Program-made: the position numbers and the translations under genes | The notes under the pieces: model-generated | Told to the model about the DNA's origin: nothing | The model's input: only the letters and a program-made list of their open reading frames with translations | Databases searched by the model: none | In this document: positions 10,602 through 22,680 of the stretch, piece after piece | How positions within the stretch are numbered: position 1 is the first letter of the stretch | How the letters are laid out: every line of letters starts with the position of its first letter | Origin: Bimuria novae-zelandiae CBS 107.79 | Lineage: Eukaryota > Ascomycota > Dothideomycetes > Pleosporales > Didymosphaeriaceae | Assembly: GCA_010015655.1 (NCBI GenBank) | Contig: ML976690.1 | Coordinates: forward strand, 685,015 to 713,565 | Length of the DNA stretch: 28,551 bases | Direction of reading: 5' to 3'

Positions 10602-11478
10602 ATGGCCACCTTTCACCCCTTTCCTCGGCTGCCATTCGAACTCCGCGCTCGAATATGGAATTTGACGGTGGAGCCTCGCACTGTCGACGTGGGCTTTTGG
10701 CCACTTGTTCGACCTCTCTTGCTGGTGTCTCGAGCACCAGTGCCGGCACTGCTGCAGACTTGTCGCGAATCCCGACGCGAACTGCAGCGTCAGTACCAAA
10801 TGGCCTTTTGTCGCGGTGAGCAGAGCGCTGAGCGGACAGTACGCAGTGGAAAAGATTGCAGGATTGAACTGAGGTTGTTCTATCTAGAAGCTACAGAAGG
10901 TATAGGTGCGCAGGCACAAACAACGCTAGTCCTAGACAGAAAGAAGGTAAGTCGCAACCATGTCAAGGTAGGAGCAACTATCTTGTAGAGTAAGAGCCAT
11001 AAACCGTGACACCTTTTCCAACTTAGGAGTTTCAGTAGACCCGTACCCGCAGGAGTGCGCAAACCGCAATGGGCCTAATCGGTGCTATCTTTGGGTCAAT
11101 TTCGACATCGATTTGATTGATATCGGCACATGGGATTTCTACCATTTTACTACGGAGGCGACAAAGATACAAAGACTCAAATTCGAAACAGAGAATGATG
11201 AGTTCTTCGTCGACCACAAGTTGCATGATCTCCGGAGCTTCATAAATCTCAAGGAGATCCATGTGATCTGCGCTGATGGGCTGTTTAATTGGTCTGGGAC
11301 GTTGGAACAAGACTATTGACCTTGCGACCAGGAAAATGTGCGTCTGATAGATCCGGATGGAACGGTCATGAGACCGAGTGAGGTGGATGAAATGGTCATC
11401 CAAACGTATCGGGATGCAGAAGCCAGGAGGGGATATGATTACGATAGCGGCCTACCACTTGGAGCCGATGCGGAGTGA
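10602..11478 (+). pseudogene. 2EXR-domain protein with one in-frame stop
   Basis: The frame starts at ATG 10602, reading MATFHPFPRLPFELRARIW, the signature opening of fungal 2EXR proteins. It is followed by a segment with LLQTCRESRREL, also typical. Exon 1 ends at 10946 before GTAAGT. The only phase-compatible acceptor is CGCAG at 11051-11052, giving a 106-nt intron. Exon 2 (from 11053) reads CYLWVNFDIDLIDIGTWDFY and on to TLEQDY. It then meets TGA at 11317-11319 (codon 204) and continues in the same frame for 52 plausible codons (QENVRLIDPDG, YDYDSGLPLGADAE) to TGA 11476-11478. The protein would be 256 aa, normal for the family, whose molecular role is unknown. The in-frame tail argues for a recent nonsense mutation, but a truncated product of 203 aa cannot be excluded. 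Confidence 0.72.
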
Positions 11479-11862
11479 GGCAGCTGCAAGGAGGTTGATA
11501 CTGGTCTGTAATGGAACATTCGTCGAAACACTATCTACAGTCCTCCGTCTACGCAACGAATCACCATCCGAGTAATTGCCCATTCCACATGCTGTTTGCG
11601 CACTTTCTCCCTTGGCCTTGTGCATCTACCCCCTACAACTTGACGCCGTGCGCTTATTGTTCTTCAGCGTTGTGATGACCGCATTATGTTTTCTTGGGCC
11701 TTCGAACTTTCCTTGATTGCCCTGGTAATACATCCGAAGAAAATCATTAATCTTCTCCCTACATCCCTCACAATTATTCGCGTACATCTTTTCCCAGTCG
11801 ACGGTTGCCCTGTCCGAACTACGATTAGCAGATTGAACATTCTGCTGGAGCTATCATCGCTC
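11479..11862. other. Convergent 3' intergenic region
   Basis: The 384 bp between the stop of the 2EXR gene (+) and the stop of the secreted-protein gene (-). It presumably holds both 3' UTRs and polyadenylation sites. No gene or repeat is seen. Confidence 0.5.
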
Positions 11863-12877
11863 TCACCATTGAATACCCGTTGCTGGGTTATGGTTGATGT
11901 TAAGGATTTTTATCTCTACTTTTATTCCTCTGTTTTCTTCGAGATAGTCGTAGGCCTGGGAGATCCTGAGCGTATAACGCAAGGTTAGCGTTTCCAAGGG
12001 AAGTGGGAAAGGAGCCAAATTGCGCATTCCCATGAAATCGAGACTGCGGGCGACTTATAAATATGGTCCATGGTCCCCTACACGCGTAGTGATGATGTCG
12101 TCTAAGACTTTATTAAAATAGCGGAATTGATCTAAATTAATATTAGTTCTCTTGTCCTCCGGCAGGTCGCGATATGTCTTATCGACGTGTTCACTTGTTG
12201 TCTTGAGATAATCGTTTCACTCATGAACATCTCCCTTCATGGCGGTATAGGCGTGAAAGTTGGGAACGGCCTTCGGGTATTTTTCGTAACACCTTTTCGC
12301 TGTTGGTTCAACATTGATGGAGCCGTCATCCCAGAAAACTCCCCAGTCTTTGTCGTCAGGGGCGTTCCCCAGAGAGAATATGAATTCACCGTAGTTGCAG
12401 CGTTTTCTCTCTGGTTTGTCCTTTTTGTTTTTGGGTTTGCATTCCTCGTAGGGTCTGTTACATTTATTCTCGACGTTGTTCTAACTTTTGCATCTGAAAC
12501 CTATTATGCGCTTGTCGGGTTCGTTAAGCTCGTCAATTTTATAGGCTAAGAATCTAGACCTTAGATTAGTGTTGGTCCTATATTAAAAGTCCATCCGGCG
12601 CAAGATGTTGGACATCACTGTATCACACCTGGAGCTACTCTAGAATAGGCAATACGTTAGTCGATTATATATACAAGTATAGAGCCTTGGCTCAAATTGC
12701 TATATAGGCTTCTAACATATCATCACTCCAGGGTAACTCATGTATGATACAGTTGTGGTGTAGAAGACAAGACGGGCAATTCTCTTACGAATAAATACGC
12801 TCGAGGCAACCCTGATATCCCCCTGCACACACAGCAGCAACAAGGCAAGAAATGATGGCGATGATAGGCAGTCTCAT
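11863..12877 (-). pseudogene. Small secreted protein (GYxGCLERx family), three in-frame stops
   Basis: The frame starts at ATG 12877 with a signal peptide (MRLPIIAIISCLVAAVCA) and then GGYQGCLERIY. The donor GTAAGA follows codon 29 plus 2 nt. The acceptor TCTAG at 12555-12554 gives a 235-nt intron and rejoins in phase as FLAYKIDELN, then IIGFRCK. Later motifs are CNRPYEEC, FSLGNAPDD, RVGDHGPYL and a C-terminal VEIKILNIN. Together these match a fungal secreted family I know only as hypothetical proteins; no function is assigned. Exons of 89 and 691 nt give 259 codons. Stops replace codon 54 (TAG 12483-12481, a family Trp position), codon 142 (TGA 12219-12217) and codon 196 (TAA 12057-12055). 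The frame is otherwise continuous. It is transcribed divergently from the chitinase, with 1.03 kb between their starts. Confidence 0.72.
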
Positions 12878-13910
12878 AGTGACTACATGGAACGCAAACA
12901 AAAGTCTAGCAAAGAGGAAGATATGTGGGATAACGAAGCCAATGTGACAAGGAAGTGGATACTGTGCCTCGGTATGCCAATAATGGTGTACTTTAAGCCC
13001 CGGAAAGCTCCAAAAATGGGAAATTGTTCAGGGATCTCATTGCCTGCATACCACTTGGGGCTAACGATAGTTGCTGGTGGTTACAGCCGCTTGATCCAGC
13101 CGGTCTATGCCGCGATCAAGCACATGTTCCAGGGGCGCGAAGATGTAGACAGTGCTACCCATACTGTGGCACATTGTGTCTAGAACACTCCTTGGAATAG
13201 TTTTTACCCACGATAAGGCTAGGGTCGCGTATGGCCAGGTAGTGGGCAGAAGTTTATGCGCTTGGCGTGCATGATTATCTCTGATTTTATCACGGGTAAG
13301 TTGGAGAATCATGAGATCCACTCTCTCAGCAACCTGTTACGATATCTAATGGTCCGGGATGTATGATGATTAAGTTCGTGGTGGGGACGTTGCTTCTAAG
13401 CGACACAGGATATCTCGCACGAGCAGCATAGCTAATTATCCTAAAAAGAAGGCCTAGTGCCCTAACGCCTTGCATAGTCGTGGATAGCGAGACTAAGCCT
13501 CCCGGGGTAGCAGAGAACATCAATTTGGTACTAGGACCGCGCTTATGCAGACAAGGGATTGTATTTAGCACATTCGGCACTATTGACATCGCACCACCTC
13601 GAAACTAAGATTTTCCCGACTCAACCGTCGGCAATGCCGCGAAAGATGTGGGTACGCTGCGCATATGCGTCCATAATCCCAACAGCATGAGATTACTGCA
13701 GGCACGAGTCTAACCCTGCATGCAAATACGGACCAAAATCTAGACTCAAAGGTAAACCATACTATAGGAAAATATTTGCACGAGTATGGTAGTGAGGGCA
13801 GGAGCCTGAACACTGCTTTATATCCTTTGAAGAGGTATAGCAACGTTGCTCGTTCCAAACGCTCTTCGACTTTTCCTACTCAACATTCCAGCTCGTCGAA
13901 GCTCGCTATC
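12878..13910. promoter_or_regulatory. Divergent intergenic region between the secreted-protein and chitinase genes
   Basis: About 1 kb separates the two start codons, so it should carry both promoters. It has normal base composition and no repeat signature. Open frames on either strand (for example 12887-13183 and 13061-13321) have no recognisable domain. No individual element can be named. Immediately before the chitinase ATG there is a pyrimidine-rich stretch (near 13865-13895) suitable for a fungal transcription start. Confidence 0.45.
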
Positions 13911-16900
13911 ATGAGGTCTTTGCTACTTCATTATGTTCCATGCATTTTGCTGGTGAATCAAGTTCAGTACGTAACTCTATAATTCTCGAGATCCCGGCCA
14001 GACAATTCAGTATTGTCGCACTGTCTCAAGACACGATGTTAAACCAGCCATCCGACCTGTAACTCTTGTTGTTTGGCTGGTGACATGCATTCCTGCGCAA
14101 TTCAGCCTCTTTTTCTGTCACTATTCTGACTTGGCTAATGCTAGCGATCTACTTTATTTGCTTTTCTCGCGAGGCCGAAATCTTTCCTCGCGCGGCGGAT
14201 GAAGCAAACGACAGTCTCGACACATGGCTGGCAGCGGCCGAAAGAATCAAGCCGGATGCTTTCAAGCCGTGTCCTGTATCTTGCAGCGAAGCAAGGAACA
14301 TGACTTCAGGGGCCGGCTGGTTCTTATACCCCGATAGCTCAAAGCTTGCGGAGTGTAACGAGACGATGCTGCTCAATATGTCTGTTCAACCCCTAAATGA
14401 AGACAACACGCCTGCCAAGGGACCTATCAGGGCATGCTCTGCAGATTATGACACGAACCAGAGGCCTGTATTCGTTGCCAACGAATTGAAGGCATCTCTT
14501 TGCACTACCGCAAATCGTATATTGGAGGAAGACTTCATTCAGATACATCGGAGTGTTGAACACAGCACAGGTAGCTTTTCACAGGCCGATCTTCTGTCTG
14601 CCACCCGTCAAACTGCCCGCCATCTTGCTCTGCAGATCCCTTCTTGAAGCAAAAATGTCTTGGAGTTCGCATACTCCCAAACAGCAGCTATCGGTCTGTA
14701 TGTTGGTATCGAACTTCATCAGCACGGCATCACCGCAGATGTTCTTGAAAGCTTCATTGAGTATGTAGGGGAAAACGCCATTTCCGAGACCACAATAGTG
14801 CAACTGTGTGGTGCCGACAACCGCGGTGCGGACTACAATATCGGACTTGTAGCGACAAGTGCAGACAACCTCTCCTTCATCCGAGAATCCGTGCGCATAT
14901 GGGCAACTGGCGGGTGTGTATCCAAAACAGGCGCTGGGCAAGATTGGAAGAAAGTTACGCTACGCATCCCGGGTGTTCGCATTGCGAATTCTGCAAATGG
15001 TACGAATGCTACGACGAGCCCGCAACCTTCTCAGCCTTCTTCCATCCACGTCAGTGCAAAATCACGACTCAGTATCAGAGCTGAATGCAAGACGACCACG
15101 ATTCAGTCCGGTGATGGTTGCAAGGAGTTAGCGAAGAGATGCGGGATTGATCAGTCCAAGTTCGAGGAGTATAACGGCGCAGACATTTGCAGCACTCTTA
15201 CCCTGTACGATTCGGTGTGCTGCAGCGTGGGAACCCTGCCCGTTACGCTCCCTCCTGGCAACGCCGATGGAACCTGCAAGCTTAGAACTGTGGAGTACCG
15301 TGATGATTGCACCACGCTTCCCGGAAAATGCGGCATCAGCGCAAACGACTTCATGAAGGCTAACCCCAAAGCAAATCTGTGCTCTACATTACTTCCGGGC
15401 CAACAGGTCTGTTGCACTGCTGGCAAACGGCCCGACCTGACACCGAAGCCTGAGGCCAACGGCAACTGTGCCACTCACACAGTCCTGGCTGACGAAACCT
15501 GCAGCAGTATTGCTATTGCTCGAGATCTCGACCCTAAAGACCTAGAGGATTTTAATAAGAACGCATGGGGCTGGAATGGATGTGACCCGAAGAAATTCTT
15601 TCGCGATTTTGTGATGTGTGTGAGCAGCGGAACGCCACCCAGTACGTATTCAACAACTGCAAAACGTTCATGTTAGCTGACAATATTCTTCCACGCTTAG
15701 TGCCTGCCGCTGTTGCGAATGCTGTTTGTGGACCCACGATGCCCGGTACAGTCAAGCCGCCCTCTGGTACAAACTTGAGCTCGCTCAACCCATGCCCTCT
15801 CAATGTCTGTTGCAACATTTGGGGACAATGTGGAATGACAGACGATTATTGTACGGTAGAGAAATCTGCGACCGGTGCACCTGGAACATCAGGCCACTAA
15901 AACGGATGCATCAGCAACTGCGGTAGAGATATTATTAAAGGCGCAGCACCTCCGAGTAGGATCAAGGTCGCCTACTATGAGTCCTGGAACTTCAATCGAG
16001 AATGGTACGCGATGTCCAACCCTTGTTGTTTAGATGTGGAGTACTAAGTTCGTGCTTCTCTTCAATAGTCTGCACATGTCCGTCGACGCCATTCCTTCCA
16101 ACTACACGCACATACACTTCGCATTCGCGAATGTTACGGCTGATTTCAAGCCTGAAATTACGGACGAACGTGTTCAGGAACAGTTCGAAATCTTCAAGGA
16201 GATGCCGGACGTCAAGAAAATCATCTCATTCGGAGGCTGGGATTTCAGTACCATGCCGGGCACCTATTCGATTATGCGCGAGGCCGCAAAGCCTGCCAAC
16301 CGCGAGACATTCAAAAACAACATCGTCGCCTTCGTCAACGAACACAACCTTGATGGTGTGGATCTAGATTGGGAATACCCTGGGGTAATGTCAAGTGGCT
16401 CGTGCGAGGTTCGCAACTAACAAATTATCGTAGGCTCCTGACATTCCAGGAATTCCGAGCGATGATCCACAGAACGGTCTGAATTACTACAGGCTGCTTT
16501 CCAGCATCAAGTCTGCCCTTGGTTCTTCCAAGTCCGTTTCATTTGCTGCGCCTGCTTCTTTCTGGTACCTGAAATCCTATCCTATTAAAAACATGGCTAA
16601 AGACCTCGACTACATCATTTACATGACCTATGATCTACATGGTCAATGGGATTATGGTAATAAGTGGACCTCTCCTGGTTGCGAAAAGGGCAACTGCCTG
16701 AGATCACATGTGAACGAAACCGAGACAAACGATGCGTTAGCTATGATAACCAAAGCAGGAGCACCTTCTAACAAGGTAGTTGTTGGTGTTGCATCCTACG
16801 GTCGCTCATTCAAAATGGAGCAGGCCGGCTGCGATGAGGAGATGTGCACGTTCACTGGATCACCACGAGTCTCTAACGCTCACAAGGGTCGTTGCACCGA

Positions 16901-18421
16901 CACTGCTGGCTACATCTCGAATGCTGAGATCCAAGAGATCCTGGACAGAGGAAATGTCAACAGACAATGGACAAGCGAAGGTTCGAACATTTTAGTCTAC
17001 AATGACACTGAGTGGGTCGCATACATGTCAGATGACATGAAAACAAAGCGCTCGGCCTTCTATGACTCGTATAACTTCGCCGGTACTACAGACTGGGCTG
17101 TAGATCTACAGCAGTGGTGGGAGTAAGTACAGCTCATGACTTCTGTTTGACTGGCGCTAAAGGCTGCAGCGATTCTCCCAACGACTACGACGACGATGCT
17201 TACATTGACGAAAACTATTGGTCTAGCTGCGCAAGTTCTTACATCTCCTTTGAACAACTCGAGGAGGATGCGGACTGGACGCGTCCTCACTGCATGGAAG
17301 AATATATTCTTCAAGTGGAACTCGTCGTGTACAAGAATGCACTGGAAAAGTACAAAGAGCTAATCGATGATGGGTATGACGGCAAATTCAAAACCTACGA
17401 GCGCTACGTCAAAGAACAAATTCCCCTCCAAGTCAACAACTTCATGGTCAGCGACAAGGTGGACAAATACTTCACTTGCAAGAATTACAAGTGCATGGCG
17501 TGCTGCGATGGATGCAAATATGGATGCGGAGTGCCGGGCAAGGATTGCTTCAGAGGAAGCGATTGTGTCGCCGGGTACCAGTCCCTCGACATGGACGCAT
17601 GCCCTAGATACGAGTTCAGACCTCCTGTGATCAGTGGCGACTATATTCCCAATGCGACATTTACTCTCAAGGACAAGGACGGCTTTTTCAAGGACCTTGC
17701 AGACACTTGGGGCATCGCACAGGAATGGATTGACTTTGGCAACCGGCTCATAAGAGTCAACCCTAACGTGTGCATAGGGGCCGGATCAGACGTACAAGAT
17801 TGCATGTTGAAGAACAACAACTACCTGTGGAACTATCCTATTCCGGATGACAACATCGAAATTTACAACCCGAAGGATGTCTTGGGTGCTTCGTACTCCA
17901 ATGCTACTGACATGCGTGATCGCATTGATGTAATGTATCAGATGGGAAACTACGACGGACAGATGGATTTGAGAGACCTGGTTGATGCGTCATCCCTACC
18001 TTCATTTTCACTGGAAGAGGCAATTGAAAGCATGGCAAAAATCGTCGAGCAGGCCAACGAAATTGAGAAGAAAGAGCGCGAGTAAATGATCCTCAACTTC
18101 ATCACCGGATTTCTTTTCTGGATCCCCTTTGTGGGTGAAGGAGTTGGTGCGGCTGGAATGACAGCTACCCGCAGTATGATTCGATTGATTGGTGGCGTAG
18201 GTGATGCTGCCCTAACAGTATATGATATTGTGCAATCGCCGGAAAACGCATTCATGGCCGTCTTCATGTATTTGGCTGGCGCTGGTGTGGGTCGAAGTGG
18301 ATTCAGGAACGCTGCGAACTCAAGGAGAAGCATCAGCAAGGAGGACCTTGATTCGCTTGGCAATGTGAAGGTCAGGCTGGACAAGATCGAAAGTCTGAGA
18401 GTACGATCGTGCCCTGCGTAG
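13911..18421 (+). pseudogene. Class V (GH18) chitinase with LysM and ChtBD1 modules, three in-frame stops
   Basis: Six exons: 13911-13970, 14174-15641, 15701-16004, 16069-16384, 16434-17122, 17170-18421. They sum to 1363 codons in phase. Introns 2-5 have GTACGT, GTACGC, GTAATG and GTAAGT donors; intron 1 (203 nt) is the least certain. Order: signal peptide (MRSLLLHYVPCILLV), N-terminal cysteine domain, three LysM-like modules (about residues 324-375, 387-440, 451-510), ChtBD1 (517-565; NPCPLNVCC, WGQCG), GH18 (about 596-943) with catalytic motif DGVDLDWEYPG (Glu codon 16373-16375 intact), a cysteine-rich segment, and the conserved hydrophobic C-terminus of the family (NFITGFLFWIPFVGE). Such enzymes hydrolyse chitin and resemble killer-toxin chitinase subunits. 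TGA 14645-14647 (codon 178), TAA 15898-15900 (576) and TAA 18083-18085 (1251) interrupt an otherwise continuous frame. No full-length product is possible. Confidence 0.9.
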
Positions 18422-18601
18422 ACGTTACAATGACAATCAAGGCCGGGACGAAGCCTTCCGGTGGCATGTAGATAGATATCAGGCTTGCCCACACTTGCAC
18501 ATGTGGCATTATCAATGCATCGATGAGACCCAGATCTTTAATGTTAACAGTTCCTTCTCTGCCTAGAAGACACTGGACTTGTACCTCAAAGTTTGAAGGT
18601 G
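18422..18601. other. Convergent 3' region between chitinase and HET gene
   Basis: Short spacer between the last chitinase stop and the remnant of the minus-strand HET gene. Base composition is normal. No feature is recognised. Confidence 0.4.
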
Positions 18602-19547
18602 CTACAATTGGGAATTAGAGATCGTCAATACGCTATGCGGCAATGTGAGATAAGTATTTGCGTAAATAGATGCCATCACCTAAGGCGTACACTTGTCAGT
18701 AAAATCATATTGTGAGAATAGGTACGTTGTGAATCTCGACCATAAGAAACAAAGGATCCCTATCCTTGTAGCAAGAACATATCCACTTCTTAGCACGTGG
18801 TTGGCATTACCTCGAACTGCGCTGCCTTGAACTCATTGTCGTATTGAATGATGCAAAAGCGATCCACCCATAGGTGGTTTCGCCCAGTCTCTTCACGAGA
18901 CTCACTGAGTCCTTGATGGTCTAAGGCAAGCCAAGGCTGTTGTGTGGCAGTGCGAAAGCTCCCTCGCAGGATAACGCATCAAAGATATGGCGCGTAGTCT
19001 GGAACACATCCTCGTCGGCAGGCGCCCAATGATAACTGAGTGCCACGTATTTGCTGGAACCGGGTTGCTTCACCAAGCATTGCCGTTCAATACCAATGAG
19101 GAGTAACTCGGTAGCAAATTCCAATTTGGCCCAGGGATCCGCTATCGAATGGCATTTCCCGGCGTGATGTCTATCACACGAGTCGATCCAGCGATGTATT
19201 TGATTGCTGTCAATCCAGTGTTCATGCACCATGACAGCGGGAGCGTCCCCCGGAGCAGCTGGTCGGTCAACGAGACGCACACCAAACATTGCGCCTGGGA
19301 GTCGAAGTCCAAACTGATGGTTAGGAGGAGTGCTCTTGTAGAGTGCAACTTCTTCAATGTCTTCGAGTCGCCTATTATTTCCGGCCGCCTTTGTGTGTAT
19401 GGCGTCCATAACAATACGGTATGTCGTGCATGTATGGTTTGCACGGAACTGACCCAATGCAGCTCCGATGTTGGCAAAGCCCTCGGTTTGGTGTTGAAGA
19501 GCTCTTACTACTAGAGCACACAGACAACTGGAGCTAGGGTCGGCCAT
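18602..19547 (-). pseudogene. HET-domain (heterokaryon incompatibility) gene, broken
   Basis: The frame starts at ATG 19547 (MADPSSSCLCALVV). Near residues 165-190 the HET domain begins (KYVALSYHWAPADEDVFQTT), then ALPHNSLGLP and TAG 18923-18921 at the position normally read as Gln in LPQTI. The frame continues with IKDSVSLVKRLG, shifts by one base near 18880, and resumes as HLWVDRFCIIQYDNE, the second HET core motif. A donor GTAATG begins at 18810. After an acceptor at 18681-18680, MASIYANTYLT matches the third HET motif, then the frame is lost. HET proteins trigger cell death after fusion of incompatible hyphae. Here the stop, the frameshift and the missing C-terminus make it non-functional. 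Its 5' end abuts RIPped repeats. The 3' limit is approximate. Confidence 0.78.
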
Positions 19548-20399
19548 GCCGGATATTCGAAACACGAGGAGAAAGACTCGAGCAAGAAATAGTTAAAGCT
19601 ATATATTAATTACCTATCTAACTATATTAGCGTTTATAATAACTTTTATAGTTATAGTAATACCTATTATAAAGCCTATCTTATTAAAGTTATAAATATT
19701 TAAGTTTTATATACCGTAATCCTCGCGTAGCTATCGTGCGCGCTTGAACCACGGCTAAATTACGTTTAGATCCTTGCATTTTGCCTATTTATAATAAAAT
19801 TTATAGTTTTACTTTGTTTTAAGCTACGGATAGGCAGAAATAAAGTAGTTTAGCTAGTTTATACTAATAGGTTTAGGCAGGGTGTCTAGACTTCGCGCGT
19901 TAAATAAAACGTTCGCTATTTTTTATACGTAAATAATATAAGGTAAAAAACCACGATAGTTAAATTTAAGAATTTATTTAATAAGTACCTCGTTTTCTAA
20001 TAGCTATAGCTTTTTTTTTTTTTTATATTTGGTATTTAGGATGCTTCTTGCGAAAACGCGTTTATAGCGTTATTTAAAGTACTTTAAAGGCTATAGCTAG
20101 GTTATAGATACTAATTATCTAATTTCCCTAATAAGTACAAATAGCAAGGCTAATTTTACCTTTTTTTAAGCTATTAAGCGCGTTATTATGGTGCTAATAC
20201 AGGCGAAAGTTGCTGGGCAGATGCGATTTTGGTGGGGTGGGCAGGTTACTAATATGGGCAGGTTACTACGAAGGAGCTCGTTTTTTTTATTCTATCTTGG
20301 CGCGCGTCTCACCTGGCCATTATTAATATTATTATTATAATAATAAACTTCTCCCCCTTACATCTCCACCCACAATGCGTTAATATACTTAAAAAAAAT
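19548..20399. repeat. RIP-saturated AT-rich repeat remnants
   Basis: From about 19590 the sequence turns AT-rich, with almost no CpA or TpG. The stretch 19663-19700 closely resembles 22571-22610 inside the pogo-like element (shared ATTAAAGTTATAA), so it is probably a fragment of the same family in the same orientation. The rest is not identifiable. GGGCAGGTTACT occurs twice near 20240-20270. No gene is present. Confidence 0.55.
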
Positions 20400-22680
20400 A
20401 CCTATTTCTCGTCGTAAGCCTTATAAATATAAAGTTTATAAGCCTTAGCAACAAAAATAGCTAGACGTAAACTTACTATTATAGAGAAAGCTTTTATAGT
20501 TAGCGCGTTAGTGCTTAGTATAACAACTACTAAAGAAGTTCCTAAATATTTTAATTTACTAGTCTACCACGACACTATTACAAAGCTTATAAAGCAGATA
20601 TTAAAGAGAGCAGATTAAGAAGATTTTAATATTATAAATTTATTTTTATAAAATACCTCTACGGGGTGCGGCAGGAAGCAGTTAATTAATAATATATAAA
20701 AAAAGTATATTATTAAAATTATTACCTAAGACCGCGCGTACCGCGAGAATAAACCTTTATAAATAATAAAAGATAAAGATTTTAATAAGCTACCTCTTAT
20801 AAGCGTCTCTATATTAAAAATATTATATATAAAGCTGGGTATGCGCGCTAGAAGCCAGGATAAAAGTTACTATTAACTAATAATAAAATATAAAATTACT
20901 ATAAGTAGACGCTTACACATAATCCTAATAAATTCGCATATAATAATAACCTAGGATTTAACTTTAGGCAGTATATATTTATAGATAAATACTAGCTTAA
21001 ATAGGGAAGTAACGTAGCATGCAGAGGGCGTGGTTTTTATAAAAAAAAATATACTAACGTACCTCACGGGCGAGCTAATCACACGGGCGAGCTAATCACA
21101 CGGGCGAGCTAATTACTTTGCCAAGACCCTACTAAAATCTATACTTTATATAATAGTACAGAACGCGCACAAATAGTTATAAGAAATTATAGTAAGCTAA
21201 TTTATTTAAAATTTGCTTTTATAAGCTATTTATAAGTTGTTTTATTATGCTTAGCCTTGCTATAGCGTTTATAGTGCTATTAAGTTAATTTACTTTTATT
21301 AGCGCGCACCCTCTTTTTTACTTTTTTTTATTACTACGTACTATAAAGTCCTTTAAGGTAGCTAGTTACTAGCTATTAGTAGCTATAAGGACTTTTTTCT
21401 ACTATAGTTACTTTTTCTTATATAATTTCTATCGCGTAGTAGCCTTATTAGTAGCCTAAAACTTAGTAATTTACTTTTATACTAACACTAGCTTATGCGC
21501 TACTACTATTGCGCCTTTTATTATCTTTTTAACGGCCTTAACTAGACTTATTAAGGAATTATTTAGATATCTCTAAATCTTTTCCTTTACTAGCGTTAAT
21601 TATAACCCTAATTCTAAGGTGTTATTAGGCGTCTATAACTACTATATACTATCGCGTATAGTATAAGGCGAAGGCGTACGTAAATAGACGTTAAGCTTTA
21701 ATATTACTGTAAGGGGCTTTGGGTCCGGGAGACCTGAGGTGCTAGAAGAATATAAATAAATTTAATAAGGAGTTTAAGTAGCTCCTCCCTACGCTATATA
21801 TATGGCTTTTAAGTGGAGAGGACTAACTCTAGAGGGGCTAGGTCCGTTTCCTGACACTCTGGAGGTACCCCGGTGACTCTTAGAGTTGCTTAAGGCTTAG
21901 ACCACGAGGTTTCTTAGTCAAGTACTTTAGAGGCCTAGCCTCTAATAATTACTACTTCTAGGTTAAGGGGAATAAGGCTAGCGCCTTAAAAACCTCCTTA
22001 AATATTACTTTAAGTTATTATAGCCTTAAAAGTAGTAATAAAGCAAGGTAAGAACTTAATTTTAGTAATATACATAATATAGTTACGTATTAGATCCTTA
22101 GCTTGGCGCCTATACGCCTTCTTTAACGGCGAGAAACACCCTATATCTAGTAGCTATAGGTGGTACGATAAATATAGAGGCATATAGAGGGTGATAATCC
22201 TGCTATCCTTATAGTATTACTAGAATTTAAGCAATTTATAGCTCTTATAGCTATTAATAATAAGTAGCTAATAGCTACTAATAGTATATTTTTTTATATA
22301 CACGTTAAAGTGCTTTAGCTATTATAAACTAAGCTTATTTATCATCTAGCTATTTTTAGAGACTTTAAAACCTAGTTGTAAGGTAGATCCTTCTTTTAAT
22401 ATTAGGTAAAGAGGTGATACTTGCCCTAGAAGATAGTAAAGGGTAGAATTACCTAGCCTATTATATTAACGCCCTAGATAACTAAAGTCTACTTTTAATT
22501 ACCTTACTATATACTCTTTAGCCTACCTTAATACTTAAAGCCTGTAATAACTATTCCTATTAATACTATGCCTATTATAAGGCTAGTCTTATTAAAGTTA
22601 TAAGTATTTTTATCTAGGATACTATACTTAGCTTTAGTATTCTTTATAAGCTAGAACTAGTCCTGTATAACCTAAGAATC

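Noticed and set aside
11686..12549. Plus-strand open frames 11686-11988 and 12187-12549 as genes
   Set aside because: Both lie in or beside the minus-strand secreted-protein gene, whose signal peptide, intron phase and family motifs are far better supported. The second is its antisense shadow; the first overlaps its 3' end and has no domain.
13061..13858. Minus-strand frames in the divergent intergenic region as genes
   Set aside because: There are no domains or signal peptides. They overlap one another without a splice pattern and lie where two promoters are expected.
11317..18085. Programmed stop-codon readthrough in the 2EXR and chitinase genes
   Set aside because: The stops are a mixture of TGA and TAA, none is followed by the CTA context known for fungal readthrough, and the chitinase has three of them.
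14138..18421. Several separate small genes (for example starting at 17114 or 18086) instead of one chitinase
   Set aside because: Six exons join in phase to 1363 codons with the family's domain order. The apparent gene breaks are introns or single in-frame stops.
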